64,000 bases of DNA from Chimonanthus salicifolius. Its lineage: Eukaryota; Streptophyta; Magnoliopsida; Laurales; Calycanthaceae. Positions 33,816 to 56,070 of the stretch are shown here, in pieces. Position numbers and translations under genes: made by a program. Position 1 is the first letter of the stretch. Each line of letters begins with the position of its first letter. The stretch is taken from NCBI GenBank assembly GCA_013350335.1, contig CM023532.1:33047708-33111707 (forward strand). The letters run 5' to 3'. The notes below the pieces were generated by a model. The model saw only the letters and a list, made by a program, of their open reading frames with translations. It ran no database searches and was not told where the DNA came from.

Positions 33816-34249
33816 GTTCTCTCACAAAATACCATCTCTTAGATACCCTTTGTGTAGTTTCCCTATTTTTAAATGTAAAGATGGAAATTTGTACATATTT
33901 GCCCATTTTTCTTTTTTTTTTTACTACTACTGAGTGAGGTCCATATGTAACCATTCTAAATTCTTGATAGTCCCTAATTTTTGTGTATTATAAAATGTTT
34001 TTTTTTAACTCAGTTCATTTGATATTGGTGATGGGAATATCACTTTTGATTAGTAATAAATAAATTGAAAGGTAGTATATCAAAATTAAATATTAGAATG
34101 GAGTAAAACTTGATCTGTAACATCATCAAACATTGTACACATGGTACTTTCTTGAACAATTTGGAAATCCTTACATAATTTTAATTTAGAATTAAATAAA
34201 GTATTTTTACTTACATTTGGCATGTTGCATGTAGGGGTAGTGGGTCTAC

Positions 34250-34286
34250 TAGGGGTACAGATATCGGCCGATACGAAACATATCGG

Positions 34287-34331
<45 letters not shown>

Positions 34332-34707
34332 TTTTAATTGCCGATTGATATGCATTGGGGGTATGAACGTCTTCTTGGCCGATATGACCGATATATCGGC
34401 GATATATATCGGTCCGATATTGGCCGAGATGATTAATATCGGTATGTTTTTTTTAAAAAAAAATTCAAAAAGGTGGTGGGACTAGGTTGAAATATCGGCC
34501 GATATCAGCCGATATTTACGTTTTCAATTTTCTTTAAAAAAAAACAGTTTCTTTTTCCGGTTTTTTATATTTTTTAATTCAGAAAAAAATAAAATAATAA
34601 AAAATACCGATATTTAAAAAAAAAAAAAAAAAAGAGGAGAGAGAATTTTTTTGGCCGATATTTGCATATGGGCTGAAATATCGGCCTGGCCGAATTTTTC
34701 ACCCCTA
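34250..34707. mobile_element. hAT-type MITE with palindromic TATCGGCCGATA words, empty site known
   Basis: The ends are TAGGGGTACAGATATCGGCC and TTTTTCACCCCTA. The flanking octamers GGGTCTAC (34242-34249) and CGGTCTAC (34708-34715) differ at one base. The equivalent site in block A, near 4190-4205, reads GTGGGTCTACTATATT without an insert. A (TA)n run of about 40 bp sits in the left part. Non-autonomous. Confidence 0.85.
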
Positions 34708-35113
34708 CGGTCTACTATATTAAATATAAAATTGTGGAGTATCTATTGTCAAAAGTCAACCATAAGCCAATACTAGCCATTTGATCCAAATGCATTTGAA
34801 ATTAATAATAATCTCATCATTATTTCAATGTATTTGAATAGGGGACTAGACATGATCTTGGCTTAAAACCTTCAATAGAAAAGTTTTATGTTATTTTAAT
34901 TAAATAACATATTATGTTACTTTGACATTCTCTCATGTGATGTTGTCAGCCAATTGACTCCATCATATTGTATTCAAGATGATTGATATCACAAACAACA
35001 AATTTTAGGGCCAAATATCATTGTTACACATGATTTAATAACACAAATTGACAATGAAATGCTCATCAATTTCAATGCATTTGAATTAAATGACTGACAA
35101 TGATCGTCAACTC

Positions 35114-35537
35114 TGGTAAAGATATCGGCCGATACGAAACGTATCGGCCGATATATATATTGGTTTTTAAGCACCGCATTATATCGGCTAATACCTATTG
35201 TATCGACCGTCCACACTATTGCTCGGCCGATATGGCAGATATATCGACGATATATATCAGTCTGATATCGGCCGATATGATTAATATCAGTCTTTTTAAA
35301 AAAAAAAAAATCAAAATGGTAGTGGACCCGAATTGACATCTCGAACCAGATATCGACCGATATTCAAAATATCAGTCGATATTTACGTTTTCAATTTTTT
35401 TTTAAAAAAATCAGCTTCCTTTTGGATTATTATTTATTTTTTAATTCAAAAAAAATACCGATATTTAAAAAAGAAAGCAAAAGAGGAGAGAGAAACTTAT
35501 CGGCCTATATCTTGACCAGCCTAATTTTGCATGCCTG
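35114..35537. mobile_element. hAT-type MITE rich in TATCGGCCGATA palindromes (block B copy)
   Basis: Orthologous to the element at 4779-5154 in block A, with the same flanks. It starts near CTCTGGTAAAGATATCGG and ends near TTTTGCATGCCTG; the terminal repeats are eroded. It contains many CCGATAT / ATATCGG words and an internal A/T-rich section. Confidence 0.5.
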
Positions 35538-36570
35538 CTCTCTCTCTCAGCTCTACAATTTCAGTTTTGATTAATTCCTATTATGTTATATTATAGTAAC
35601 TATATTATTTTATTAGACAAATGATTTGAAGTTGCACTAGCCAATCTTTTCTCATGAAAATAGTCCTTTAAGCTAGTCTTACATAATTATGTCGGGCCTT
35701 AAAGATCTTTAGTTGTTGATTTCATTATAAACGCCCTTTAAATTTTCCTTTATGACGAAATATGTTGGTATTTTAAGTTGAACTTAAGGTCTCTAATCTA
35801 ATCCTAAAAACTATACTAAACTAAAAAAAATCACATAAAAAAATACAAAACATTTAACGTATTTTCTTACATTTAAGAAGTTCCTAAGTTGGTAAAAATA
35901 CGAGCCCATGAGACACCTTTTTGCAGCAAAGAACATTACATGAATGAAGTTGCAAACTTTAAGCATTTGCTTGTTCTGACTCTTCTGGTTGATGCTAGCC
36001 AGTTTCATTCTAATACAACTCAAAATTTAATAAAAAAAATTAAATTGAATTGACCCGATCGAACTCACTAAAAAAGATTAATATAACACTCAGGTTGAGT
36101 CGGGCCAGCACCCGGGTTAAGTTGGATCAACAATTCGAGTGTGGTTGAGTTGAGCAATTAGATTTAACAATTCGGGTCCGATCGATTAGGGTTCGATAAT
36201 TTTTTATATAGGTTTGATTGAATTTATTAAAATTCGATTCGACCCATCTGAATTTGAGTCCTATTATTACCTTAATTGCTGGAATCCATACCTAAATGTG
36301 CAGAGATCATTCTCTTTATTTGAACGAGAACAAATAATGATACTTATAAAAAAAAGTTTATTTCTGAAAAAAAAAAAAAAACGTCTTCAAAAGACTTGAT
36401 TTTAAGGGTACAAATATCAGGAGGGTCGTTGCCGATAATACTTCTGTGAAGATTACAGCGTACGTAAATAAATATCTTAATTCAACGTAGGGACTGGTCG
36501 TGGGGGATCATATACAGTTAAATATTTCTTAGCTATATATTATTTATTTGATCTTATTTGGTTCTTGAAT

Positions 36571-36615
36571 TTTTGACTTTTGACTTTTGACTTTGGACTT
36601 TTGACTTTTGACTTT
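36571..36615 (+). promoter_or_regulatory. W-box-like TTGACT cluster upstream of GLR copy 3
   Basis: Five TTGACT hexamers and one TGGACT lie in a short tandem array, equivalent to 6919-6960 and 55437-55457. Copy number differs between paralogs. TTGACT fits the WRKY W-box core; function is inferred. Confidence 0.3.
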
Positions 36616-36929
36616 AAACATAATTATTTTTATAATTAGTATGAATGAGTCCACACACTTTGGCAATTAGATAAGTGACTACCAACCACATGCTAGTAGA
36701 AATATAAGCATCATCTGAGTTGTTCATCCAATTAAAGTAGCATCGTGATTCGTGAGATTATCATAAAAATAGTCTATAATAGTCGAGTTTTCGGATGTTT
36801 AAATTTCTAATGTAAAGATGATTCGATAGAATTGAAAATTTTATTTAAATTTTAATAAGTTTATTCTCTAAGTGTCCCTCTAAAAGAGACATGACCTATT
36901 TTAAAAGCTAATACAAAAGTTTATTTTTT

Positions 36930-37085
36930 TTTTAAATTTAAGTGTGGGAAACTGCGGATACCCAGCATAAAACTTCCATGGGTGGGTCTACTATCCCTAT
37001 AACACACCAAAATTAGGTCATAGGAGCTTGAACCTTTAATCTCGTGCTTTCTGAGACGGAAGTCAATCAGTTAAATTACACCTGT
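36930..37085 (-). mobile_element. tRNA-derived SINE, antisense, upstream of GLR copy 3
   Basis: Orthologous to 7313-7468 and 55812-55975. The B-box-like part is AGGTTCAAGCTCC on the minus strand and the end is CCCACACTTAAATTT. Confidence 0.65.
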
Positions 37086-37144
37086 ACAAATATAAAGACA
37101 TTGTTTCCTTTTGAAATATGCTCCCCTTAAGCTTTTCCAATTTT

Positions 37145-37564
37145 TCTCCCAAAAAAAAATTGATGAACGATAGGATCGATTTTAACGACTACGTGTGCCT
37201 CCCGCGTAGAAAGAAAAGTTCAGCCAGACCGAGCTTGGTAATTCGAGAACTCAGACCGAAAGATTCCTTACTTGGAATATTGTTTTGTACTTCTAGAACA
37301 GTTGGAGATTCCTTACGTCCTGATTTAATATTTGAGTGGAGATTGGAAGGGAATCGAAGGAGAGTTCATGACTGATGACCTTGACTGACACCAACCATTT
37401 CTTCTTACCATGGATTTTTCTTCTTACAAAGTTATAATAACTGAAGAAGAAGAAGAGGACTTTGAATCAAATGTCACAGTTTCATGATTTGAGCTCATTT
37501 TTGTATGCTTTCCGGGGTTTTCCCCAGTTTTGAATGAATCTTACTCAAATCGTTCCAAAAAAAA
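37145..37564 (+). promoter_or_regulatory. Conserved 5' flank of GLR copy 3 with upstream ORF
   Basis: Equivalent to 7560-7977. The small ORF from the ATG at 37163 ends at 37375; it shares the CLPRRKKSSARPSL and ELRPKDSLLGILF segments with the other copies and differs at its end. Probable leader; coding status unknown. Confidence 0.4.
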
Positions 37565-40500
37565 ATGTCTCAGTTTCGGCCTCTATTCCTTTTCCTATTA
37601 CTGATATCCATGAAAGGATGGGCTACAGCTGCAAGTGGTAAACCTAAACCTCTGAGAATTGGTGTCCCTGCAAATTCTCCATGCCCCAAATATGTGGATG
37701 TAAGGTGCAACAACACTTCAAACTCAACATGCTTTCAGGGTTTCTCCATCAAAGTCTTCCGGCTTGTATTGAAGCGAATCCGTTACCGGTCTTGCTATGA
37801 ATTCATTCCATATAACGGATCTTATGATTCTTTGATCGAACAAGTTTACCACAACGTGAGTTTCACGAATTGCCTTTGACTTTCTTGATTAGATCTTCTA
37901 CGTTCTGATTGTAACTTCTAACAGCATTAACAAAGGGTAAAATCTTTGTGCCTTTAAAATGATATAAAGTGGATTCTAAGAATAAAATGCTCAAGTAAAC
38001 TTCTTTTTTTTCCCTCCTATGTTAGAATATTGGCTCGATTTGGCCTGGCTCGACTTGTCTTTCTTTTCCTATATAAGAGAGACAAAACAGAAAGTCTCTT
38101 GGTATTGTTGGGTGGCCCTTCTCGGGTAACTGTGAGTTTGATTGTATATGAGAGAGTTTGATGGTGAGATATTGGGTTTGGAAATATTTTAATTTATATT
38201 TCTCATTTCATGTTAGTGGATCTTTTTCGATTGCTGCTCGTAGACGTAGGCCTTTATTCGAACTAAGTAAAACTGTGTCTCTATCTTCTTCATTTAGATG
38301 TTGATTTTGTATTTTGATTGCTTCGTTGCGATTAGATTTTCTGATTTTTTGCATCAGCACTATAGATATTTAGATGTTTTTCTTTTTCTCTGTGGCGAAG
38401 AAATTCGATGCAGTAGTTGGCGATACATCTATTGTGGCGAATCGGTGCCATTACGTAGATTTCTCCCGACACTACACAGAATCGGGAGTGAGAATGGTGG
38501 TTCTTGAAGAAAAAGCAGGAGGAAAAGCTTGGATATTTGTAAAACCATTCACTAAATGGATGTGGGCAGCAACAGGAGCCATTTTCTTGTTTAATGGTTT
38601 AATCGTCTGGTTAATGGAAAGAGAAGGCAATGAAGATGCAAAGGGATCCTTCCGCAATCAAATTGGAAATTGGATCTGGCTCACCTTCACCACTCTCTTC
38701 CCTATTCATGGTAAAAAACCAGCTTTTACCTACATAAAATCTAAAATTTTCGTATTGATCAATTGTTTTTTAGGAGGTGATATAATTCATAGTTATTTTC
38801 ATATGATCTAGTTGATTTTCTATCATAGTTTTGCATCTTTCCAATTGAATGTTTGGATTTAACATATTCTATTTCATACCATTAAAATAGGTATTCCGAC
38901 TAGATTTACATAGAAATTTTCCATGAAATGACATTTGAGGATGAGACTAACTTCTAGAGTCCATTTCATATCTAATTTAGAGTCTTTTGGCATAAAAAAA
39001 AAAAATGTCAATATGTTACCGTCGTCATCTTCATTAAAGTCAATAACTCCATTTTCTATAAACTTGAGTTCAATTGGTTCGAGGTTTTAGGATTAGACAA
39101 GCTATCTTAGGTTTAACTCTTTTCAAAATAGCTTAATACACGAGGTATAGGTGGTTTCATATATCTATAGAAATTAATCTCACCTCTATTATGGAATAAC
39201 AATATGTCCTGATGATTAAGAAAAAAAAAATGAAAGATAATAGTTAAATTTCATGAAGCTTTCCCATAGATGTTGCAATTGCTTCTCTTCTCACTTTCTC
39301 AAACGTGAAAAGTCCACCCATGTACTTGGATTGTTGTTCAGTGTATCTAAAAGAATGCATTACATTCTTCATATTATCTCATTAAACTCTCAAGATAAAA
39401 AGTCACACACGCTCAGACAAATCTCTCTATTGGTTGGAGAACAGAACTATGAAATCTTCAAACCTCTAAGTCGGCGTTTGACCGACAAAACTCACCGTGT
39501 TATTGACTTACTGCCTTGTTGTAGGAGAGAAACTCCGAAGCAATTTGTCTAAGATGGCTATGGTGGTATGGCTGTTTGTGGCCCTAGTCTTGACACAAAG
39601 CTACACGGCCAGCCTCAGTTCATTGCTAACCATTGAGCGGTTGAAACCAAGTGTTTTAGACGTGGAGACACTGAAGAAGACAAAAGCCACTGTTGGGTGT
39701 GATAGGAGTTCTTTCGTAGTAAATTACTTGGAAAATGTTGTGGGTTTTGACAAGAAACACATCAAGACATACACATCAGGAAATGAATATCCAGGAGCTT
39801 TAAGAAAAGGAGAGATCAAAGCCGCCTTCCTTGAAGTTGCTTATATCAAAGTCTTCCTTGATGAAAATAAGAAGGGTTTTACTGTCACTGGACCCACATT
39901 CGAAATTGGAGGATATGGCTTCGTAAGTACTTTTTCATCATAATTATTATTGTTAGGTCATAGTTTTTTCCTTTTCTTTTTTAATTTTATAGCGAGTGCC
40001 CAAATGGGTTTGAATGTGAATCGAACTCAAGACTTCTGTTCAAGTAGAGCTTTTTGACCTTACGTCAGGCCAACCCCCTTTGAATTAATTGTTAAGTATA
40101 AATGTTACCCATTGTTGTCAATTTACTCGAGTTGTTTTATATGACCATTACTTATTGATAGTACCATAGCAGAATTAGGATTCTTAAGTAATGTATAGTG
40201 TGTCACTCTACTCCCTTTTAAGTTATTATTCCCCTAACATTTTCAATCTCTAGGCTACATTTGGATTGGGAGATTTTTTTTTTAAAGCGCACCACTCTTC
40301 ACTAGGAGTTTCTCTTGTTAAAGATTCTTCTATATTTTATGGAGGGCTATTTAGCCACCTTACTTTTCTTTTAATAGACGCCTCATTTCAAAATTTTGTG
40401 TGAAAATTATCATTTTGCCTCTCGATTTTTTTTTTAAAAAAAAAAGACAGTTCATCAATACAAAATTGAGGGACAAAGCGGTAATTTCAAATAAAATTTT

Positions 40501-42069
40501 GAAATGAGGTGTCTCTTAAAAGAAAAGTCAGGTGTCGAAATAACTACCTATTTTATTTGATAATTATAGGTGTAAAAGTGGGAAGAGAAAACAAGGAAAG
40601 AGAGGGGCAAAGGAAGAAGAATGGGAGACTATGGTTTCTCCTCTCTCTTGAAGGAAAAGTGGGGAATCTCATAATTTCTCAAAAAGAATAGTTTACACTT
40701 AAAATAAAATAAAATAAAATACTATGTCAATCCAGTTTAACCTCTTGTAAATCATTGCCATGTTCTCTTTCATGCCATTAATTTTAAATTTTGTGCAGTG
40801 ACTCTTCTTTCCTCCCTTTTGAAAATAAGCTTTGAATCTGTTTGAGTTAAGTCAGTTTTAAATGTGTCCCCTTTTGAAACCTTTAATTTAGATCATTATC
40901 ATTTACTCCTTAGATCTTCTAGACCCTCTGTATACTAAGACAATGCAAAAGATCACCTTCTTCTTTTTTAATAAAATAGTCGTATGATGAGTCGAACCCA
41001 TCTCAATCAAACTAAGCTTGAGTTGACCTGCATTAGTTTCATGTAATTTGAATTTTCTAAAACTCAAATCACACCTAGACATTGATTTTAAATCCCTACA
41101 TGAAACTCTTTAAAGAGTGTTGGTATCCTTTTTCTATAATCATTTACACTAAAGAATCCATCATCTAATTTATAATCGTAAGGAAAATTCTTGGTTACCT
41201 TCATTACACCTCATGATGGAACTTTTACTAATTTAAATCGATCAGGAAGCATGATGTGCTAAGTTTGAACTCTACATACTAAATTTGATGATCTTTTAAA
41301 GGGTAGAGGTACCACTTGTGCGAGTTTTAATAGGATTATATCTGAGGTTTTCTACACGTCATTCCAAAAAAAAAAAAAACACTGATTATACAACCAATTT
41401 TTCAATGAGTGGATAGTTTACCATCTACTTAGAATGAAGTTTACTTCAAATGGTTTCACTATTTTATCTGAATTGATTAGATATTAAGGGATACCGATTT
41501 GTAAACTTTCTTTATTTTATATGTTCTCTTTATTTGTTTCTTCACTTGTAACTTGTTCTTTGATTGTAATTTTCTTTAAAAATACAAATTGTTCATAGGC
41601 TCTTCCTTCGATTGAGGAAGACACTGCAAATCTCTTTCTCAATTTCACAAATGGATTTATTACTCAGGTATTTTCAAAAGGTTCACCCCTCGCCGGAAAG
41701 GTGTCTGAGGAGATTCTAAAGTTAAGGGAAGACGGCACGTTGCACAAACTAGAGAAGTATTTGGTTCCATCATCTTCCGAGAGTTCAACTTCTGGGAAGC
41801 GCGACGAGCATGAGAACAGAAGATTGAGCCTAGAAGGCTTCTTGGGGCTCTTCCTTATCACCGGAGGAACTTCAACATTGGCTTTTATGTCATTTCAACT
41901 CGATCGATTCCGCGATTATTGGCGCCGCAAGAACAACCCACCATTGCCATTGGTTAAAGCTCCATCAAGTAGAATTGCTTACATTATTGCCAAAAATGAG
42001 TTAAATGATCGAGACCGGTGGCTCAATGCAGTTCAGCTGCACCAGTTTAGAAGAAGCAACCCCTTCTAG
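37565..42069 (+). CDS. GLR: Compact glutamate receptor-like channel without amino-terminal domain (copy 3)
   Basis: Same architecture as copy 2. Exons: 37565-37855, 38401-38710, 39525-39922 and 41668-42069, all with GT-AG junctions, 466 aa. The signal peptide and first part of S1 match copy 2 almost exactly; differences include Lys for Glu in FSIKVF, Cys for Arg in YRSCYEF, and YNGSYD for YEGSYD. S1 continues with VANRCHYVDF (ligand-binding Arg kept). M1, pore loop, M3 (SYTASLSSLLT), S2 (LEVAYIKVF) and M4 are intact. The last exon starts VFSKGSP where copies 2 and 4 have AFSKGSP, and a Leu replaces Trp just before M4 (EGFLGLFLI). The LIVBP-type domain is absent. Intron 3 carries a SINE fragment near 41256-41382 not found in copies 2 and 4. 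CDC48C copy A begins 2.2 kb downstream on the same strand. Confidence 0.88.
39990..40085 (-). repeat. tRNA-related SINE-like repeat in GLR copy 3, intron 3
   Basis: On the minus strand GGGTTGGCCTGACGTAAGG (A-box-like) is followed by TTGAGTTCGATTCACATTC (B-box-like). Orthologous copies lie in intron 3 of copies 2 and 4. Confidence 0.45.
41256..41382 (+). mobile_element. Decayed SINE fragment in GLR copy 3, intron 3
   Basis: It has a B-box-like AAGTTTGAACTC, a family-like body and the 3' end GTTTTCTACACGTCATTCC followed by a long A-run. The sister introns lack it. No clean target duplication was found. Confidence 0.4.
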
Positions 42070-42579
42070 AGTACTAACAGTAATCACTAATTCCCTTGGG
42101 CCGAACCTTAGAAAAGAGTATTAGTATTTCCTAATTCACTTGTAAGAATCAGTTCTCTAAGTAGTAAGCAATTGCTTACATTTTCTACTTTGGAATTCCT
42201 TACATGCTGGAAGAGATGACCATTTTATGAGTTTGGACATGTGACATGTAGATAAGATTGATATAAAGGAAAATATATTTTTTTTTGTATTTATAAATAT
42301 TCTCAATTAAGGGATTGTAATTGATTTGATTTTATCTTCTATTCTATGAAAGGTTTGTAACATTCTATATATACCGTTGATAATGAGAAAGCGAAAACAG
42401 CCATTCTTTTTCAAAACTCTACAAAATGTAGAAAAATGAATATTATAAATTATCAAGCCAACTACATAGAACATTGCTAATAGTGTAATCTATAACAATT
42501 ATTATACCCTTTAGATTAAAGTGCATCTGTGAGTGATAAGAGTATATCTCCTAGGTGCATTTTTTTTCTACAATAAAAA

Positions 42580-43012
42580 GGGCTTAACCTTAGAGTTAAG
42601 TTAAGGGGATTAAGTTAATTATTGAAAGTAATTTCTCCGACGTTATTAAATAGGTCAGTGGGGAGAAGCGTTTTCCTTAGAGGCTTATCACTTTTGTGAA
42701 GGAGATTAAAGTGTTGACTATAGGCATGGAGGTGTCATTTTCGCTGGTCAAGTGCTCAGCTAATAGGGTGGCAGATTTGTTCGCTAAACATAATGTTGAT
42801 GGAGCTATTCAGGACACTTTTCATTTATCTAAAGGGTAGTGTTTGTCAGATTTTGTATTTGTAGTGTTTATTTGGAATTCATTGGATATCGGGTTTTTAT
42901 TGTATTTCTCTATGTGCCCTATATCTTTTAGGCTCTTTTTTTATCTTTTATTTTTCCTTTCTCTTGTATTTTTTTTTTAATGAATTTATTTTTCACCGCT
43001 AAAAATAAAAGT
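42580..43012 (+). mobile_element. LINE 3' relic with RNase H segment (copy B)
   Basis: Orthologous to 13797-14240. It keeps GMEVSFSLVKCSANRVADLF-like coding remnants and an A-rich end. It is followed directly by an orphan piece of GLR exon 3 at 43031. Confidence 0.6.
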
Positions 43013-43030
43013 GGCTTCACTGCCTCTCGA

Positions 43031-43060
43031 CCCACGTTCGAAGTTGGAGGATATGGTTTT
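43031..43060 (+). pseudogene. Orphan tip of GLR exon 3 with splice donor
   Basis: Ten codons read PTFEVGGYGF and are followed at once by GTAAGT, the same ending and donor as exon 3 of the complete GLRs (PTFEIGGYGF|GTAAGT). There is no GLR sequence before it: the LINE relic ends just upstream. It marks a recombination joint and is repeated at 61721-61750. Confidence 0.7.
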
Positions 43061-44280
43061 GTAAGTATTATTTGCTACATTATTTATTATTATTGGTTGT
43101 TATTATTATTAGTCACTGAATCATTTTCACTTTAACGTTTTACCCATGAGAGACAATCGCCTCTAAACCCCTTGATCTCATACAATAGGATCCAATATAG
43201 GAATGAGTAGAGTTAAAAGGTATTCTTAAACAATGGGTTGCTCTTCAACCCAAACATAGTTGAACCCATCATAAATGAACAGGTTTAAACACATATATCA
43301 GCCCATTTATATAAATAGTCAATCTTGGGCTTTTTGACTTGTTTAGCTATTATATATGTATATATACACTTAGGTCATTTTCTATTTTTAAATTATTTTA
43401 AAACTAATTATTAAACTAACTGTTCATAATTAAATTAAATATGGTGAGTTATAAATATATCAAATTTGAAGTTTAAATTCAATATCTAATCACTTGATTT
43501 TAGTATTCAAAGTCATTAGATATCTTTAAAATACCAAAACAAACATGTCAATTAACTTTAACCAATAAGATAATGTGGAAAGAAATTGATTTTTGAACTC
43601 AAATTTGATTGACCTGTAATTTATCGGATCAACTTTTAATATAAACAATTCAATTTTTCGTGACCTCAAACGGGCTCGACTTTCATATATACAAACGCGG
43701 GCTCTGGATGCACTAGTACATAGCTCGGCCCGAAGACGGCCCCTGAACACCTCTACTCAGGGATAAAAAAAAATGTTGGGACCAAGACCTCGGGCCCATG
43801 AATATCGACCGATATTTCTCTCGCCTTTTTTACCCAAATCTCGGCCGAGATGTATTGTATCAGCTAGGGCTGAAATTGGGCCAGTTCGGGTTTTTTAAAA
43901 TCCAACTCGGTCCAAGTTATTAATATATGGAATTCGACCTGATCTGAATTTTTGACCCGGACGTCTTGACCAGACTCGGCCCACATTTTAAACTTACTTT
44001 AACTTACTTTTTACCGAATTGGATCAGATTAACTTAAAAATCTTCTGAATTGGATCAGATTAACTTAAAAATCTCTCAACTCAATTCGAATCAAATTCAA
44101 CGTAAATTTCTTACTTCAGACCCGATGTAACGTGCTGACGTAGCTTTCATAATCCGACCCGAGTTTCACCGCTTTACCTACTATCATCCGCCGAGATCTC
44201 CCGCCATCCAAGGCCGATACATCTCTCTTCCCCTGCGTCTACTAAACGATCCTGTTCGTAGAATCTGTGCTCTCACTCAT
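43061..44280. other. Spacer and upstream region of CDC48C copy A
   Basis: AT-rich sequence, repeated at 61751-62910. It includes a TATCGG-type fragment at about 43802-43865, a hAT-like element from 43865 (TAGGGCTGAAATTGGG) to about 44176, and about 100 bp of GC-richer probable 5' untranslated leader before the ATG. No separate gene is seen. Confidence 0.5.
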
Positions 44281-53660
<9,380 letters not shown>

Positions 53661-55370
53661 GTAGAGAATCTGAGGCATCAGAAATCTCAGACACCACTGC
53701 AGATGTTAACGACATACCAATGGCTGCAAAATGCCATGTAGTTGAGGCTCAGGCCTTGCTTGAGAGAAGACTAGCTTCTGCACCCTTAGCCATAATGAGG
53801 TCAACCAAAGTGGAGAAACACATGGATGTCGAAAATGGATATTATGATGGCTCCTGATTTTTCCGTCGTCGCAGCATGGGGATATCAGACTATTGAACCA
53901 GCCAGGAAACGCCGAAGCCTATAAAGATGGTCGAAGATCCCATCTAGTGCAGAAGCTACACTATGGCGTCATGAAAGCCATAGTCCTCTGGAGTCATACC
54001 CAAATTGAAGTGACACCATGTTGCATGGTTAGGACATCCATACAACAACATGCATGTAATGGCTCTGACTATTGATAATCTGTCATGGATTTTTCGTTGT
54101 AATTTGCATGTTTTCTGGTTTTTCGTTGTATATTTTTTCCCTTTCTATTTAGTTTATGGTGTTGAGATTAGTGACATTTATGTTAGATTGATGATGGATT
54201 TAGGACCTTGATTTATTATACGGCCTTGCTTTAATCAATACACACAAATATTTATTATACAACTGCATTAATGCTTGGAATTTTGAATCATTCTTGTTTT
54301 TTTTTTTACTGTTTCGTATCTGTGCAAGTTCCCAAGGATTGTGATCAGGTAACATGGCTTGTGTCAACATGCCGTGTTGAGAATTTCCCCAAATGAAAGA
54401 ACACTATTATAATAGAAGTCACTTGCAGATCTAATCCCATTTATAGGATTTGTGCTAGGTCTAATCGTTGATATCTTCCCTGGTCCTTGAAGTATTGCAA
54501 CCACAAGGAAAAGGTGTAACTTGGACAAGTATGGAATCTTTGGAAGAAAGGTAAACAAATATGCAGGTTCAATACTTCAAAAAAAAAATATCATTCATTT
54601 GAAAATAGTCATTACAAATATTCTATGGATTTTGTCTCTGCAAAATGTGCCGTTTATCACTCTCTAGCCCAAGAAAAAACATTCATTGCTTGGAAAACAT
54701 AAAACCCTTAGACATGCCAAACGCACTCCATTTTAATCATAGAAGATCTCACTTTATTGGATCCTCTGCTCATTTTAGCTTTACCTTCTATTTCCATTTT
54801 TGTTCTTTGCTTCTGCTTCTTCACCCAGACAAGGGATCCCATATAAAAAAAAATCCAACTCTATTGGACTATCTTCATCTTTACCGGTTGAAATTTGTCC
54901 GGTAACTCTAATTTGGCCTTACCTTCCCGAAAGCCGATGCAAATCAAGAAGTAATCTTATGTTTGTGATTCTAAACTAAAATAGTCAGCATTCTTGGGGC
55001 TTAATCTTCAAATACCACATGAACATTCAGCAAATGGTCTCATGAATATACAACTCCATGCAGAAATAATTATCGTAAATAAGCACTGTTAGATTGGTGC
55101 ATTTCACCAGTAACATGAATATTGATTGCACAGAAAGGATGTCATGGTCACTGGTAACATGACCTTCAAGCGACTAATTGGATGAATGATTCAGTATTGT
55201 TTCACCGCACCATAATGAAATTCTATGGTTCTTCAACCACATTGAAGAGGGGGTATTGTTGGGCTCCCTATCTGCGTTCTTGCCCTCCGCTTGGAAAACG
55301 GATTTATGTGAATACCATATCCATCTCCTGGTATTGAGTAAATATGCAGGGTCACCTCATCACATAATTA
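53661..55370. other. 3' flank of CDC48C copy A and end of tandem unit 1
   Basis: The first 500 bases or so are probably 3' untranslated sequence or decayed downstream sequence. The short frames at 53657 and 53893 have no recognisable domain. The rest shows nothing I recognise. The joint to the next tandem unit lies near 55370. Confidence 0.4.
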
Positions 55371-55436
55371 TGGTTAAATATCCATCTCTCTTAGCTATAT
55401 ATTATTTATTTGATCTTATTTGATTCTTGAATTTTT

Positions 55437-55457
55437 TACTTTTGACTTTTGACTTTA
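55437..55457 (+). promoter_or_regulatory. W-box-like TTGACT pair upstream of GLR copy 4
   Basis: Two TTGACT hexamers, the shortest version of the array present at 6919 and 36571. WRKY binding is inferred only from the core motif. Confidence 0.25.
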
Positions 55458-55811
55458 AACAATTATTTTTATAATTAGTATGAATGAGTCCACACACTTT
55501 GACAATTAAATAAGTGACTACTTACTACATGCTAGTAGAAACATCATAGGTTGAGGTATGATTTAAAAAAAAAAAAAATGAATATAAGTATCATCTGAGT
55601 TGTTCATCCAATTAATGTAGCATCGTGATTCGTGAGATTATCATAAAAATATTCTATAATAATTGAGTTTTCGTTGTCTAAATTTTTAATGTAAAGATGA
55701 GTGAAAATTTTATTTAAATTTTAATAAGTTTATTCTCTAAGTGTCCCTCTAAAAGAGACATGACCTATTTTAAAAACTAATACAAAAGTTTATTCTATAA
55801 TTGTTGAGTTT

Positions 55812-55975
55812 ATTTTTTTTTTTAAATTTATGTGTGGGAAACAGCAGGATATCCAGTGTAAAATTCCTATGGGTGAGCTCATTACCCTAGAGTATACTAA
55901 AGTAAGGTTAGGCTTTGGAGGCTTAACCTCCCACTTTCTAAAACCGGAGACAATCAGTTGAACTACACCTATGTA
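55812..55975 (-). mobile_element. tRNA-derived SINE, antisense, upstream of GLR copy 4
   Basis: Orthologous to 7313-7468 and 36930-37085. The minus strand starts AGGTGTAGTTCAACTG (A-box-like); the B-box is eroded. It ends CCCACACATAAATTT. Confidence 0.65.
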
Positions 55976-56070
55976 GATATAAAGACGATTGTTTCGTTTT
56001 AAAAATATGCTCACCTTAAGTTTTCCATTTTTTTTCCCTTTTCTCTTATTTTTCTATATTTTTTCAAAAA

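Larger units (their letters stand above)
32963..43034. repeat. Segmental duplication block B (copy of 2451-14262)
   Basis: Homologous in order and orientation to 2451-14262. It contains the orphan last exon equivalent to GLR copy 1, the palindromic hAT element, the upstream SINE, GLR copy 3 and the LINE relic. Its own insertions include the hAT MITE at 34250-34707. The upstream exons of GLR copy 1 were not included. Confidence 0.75.
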
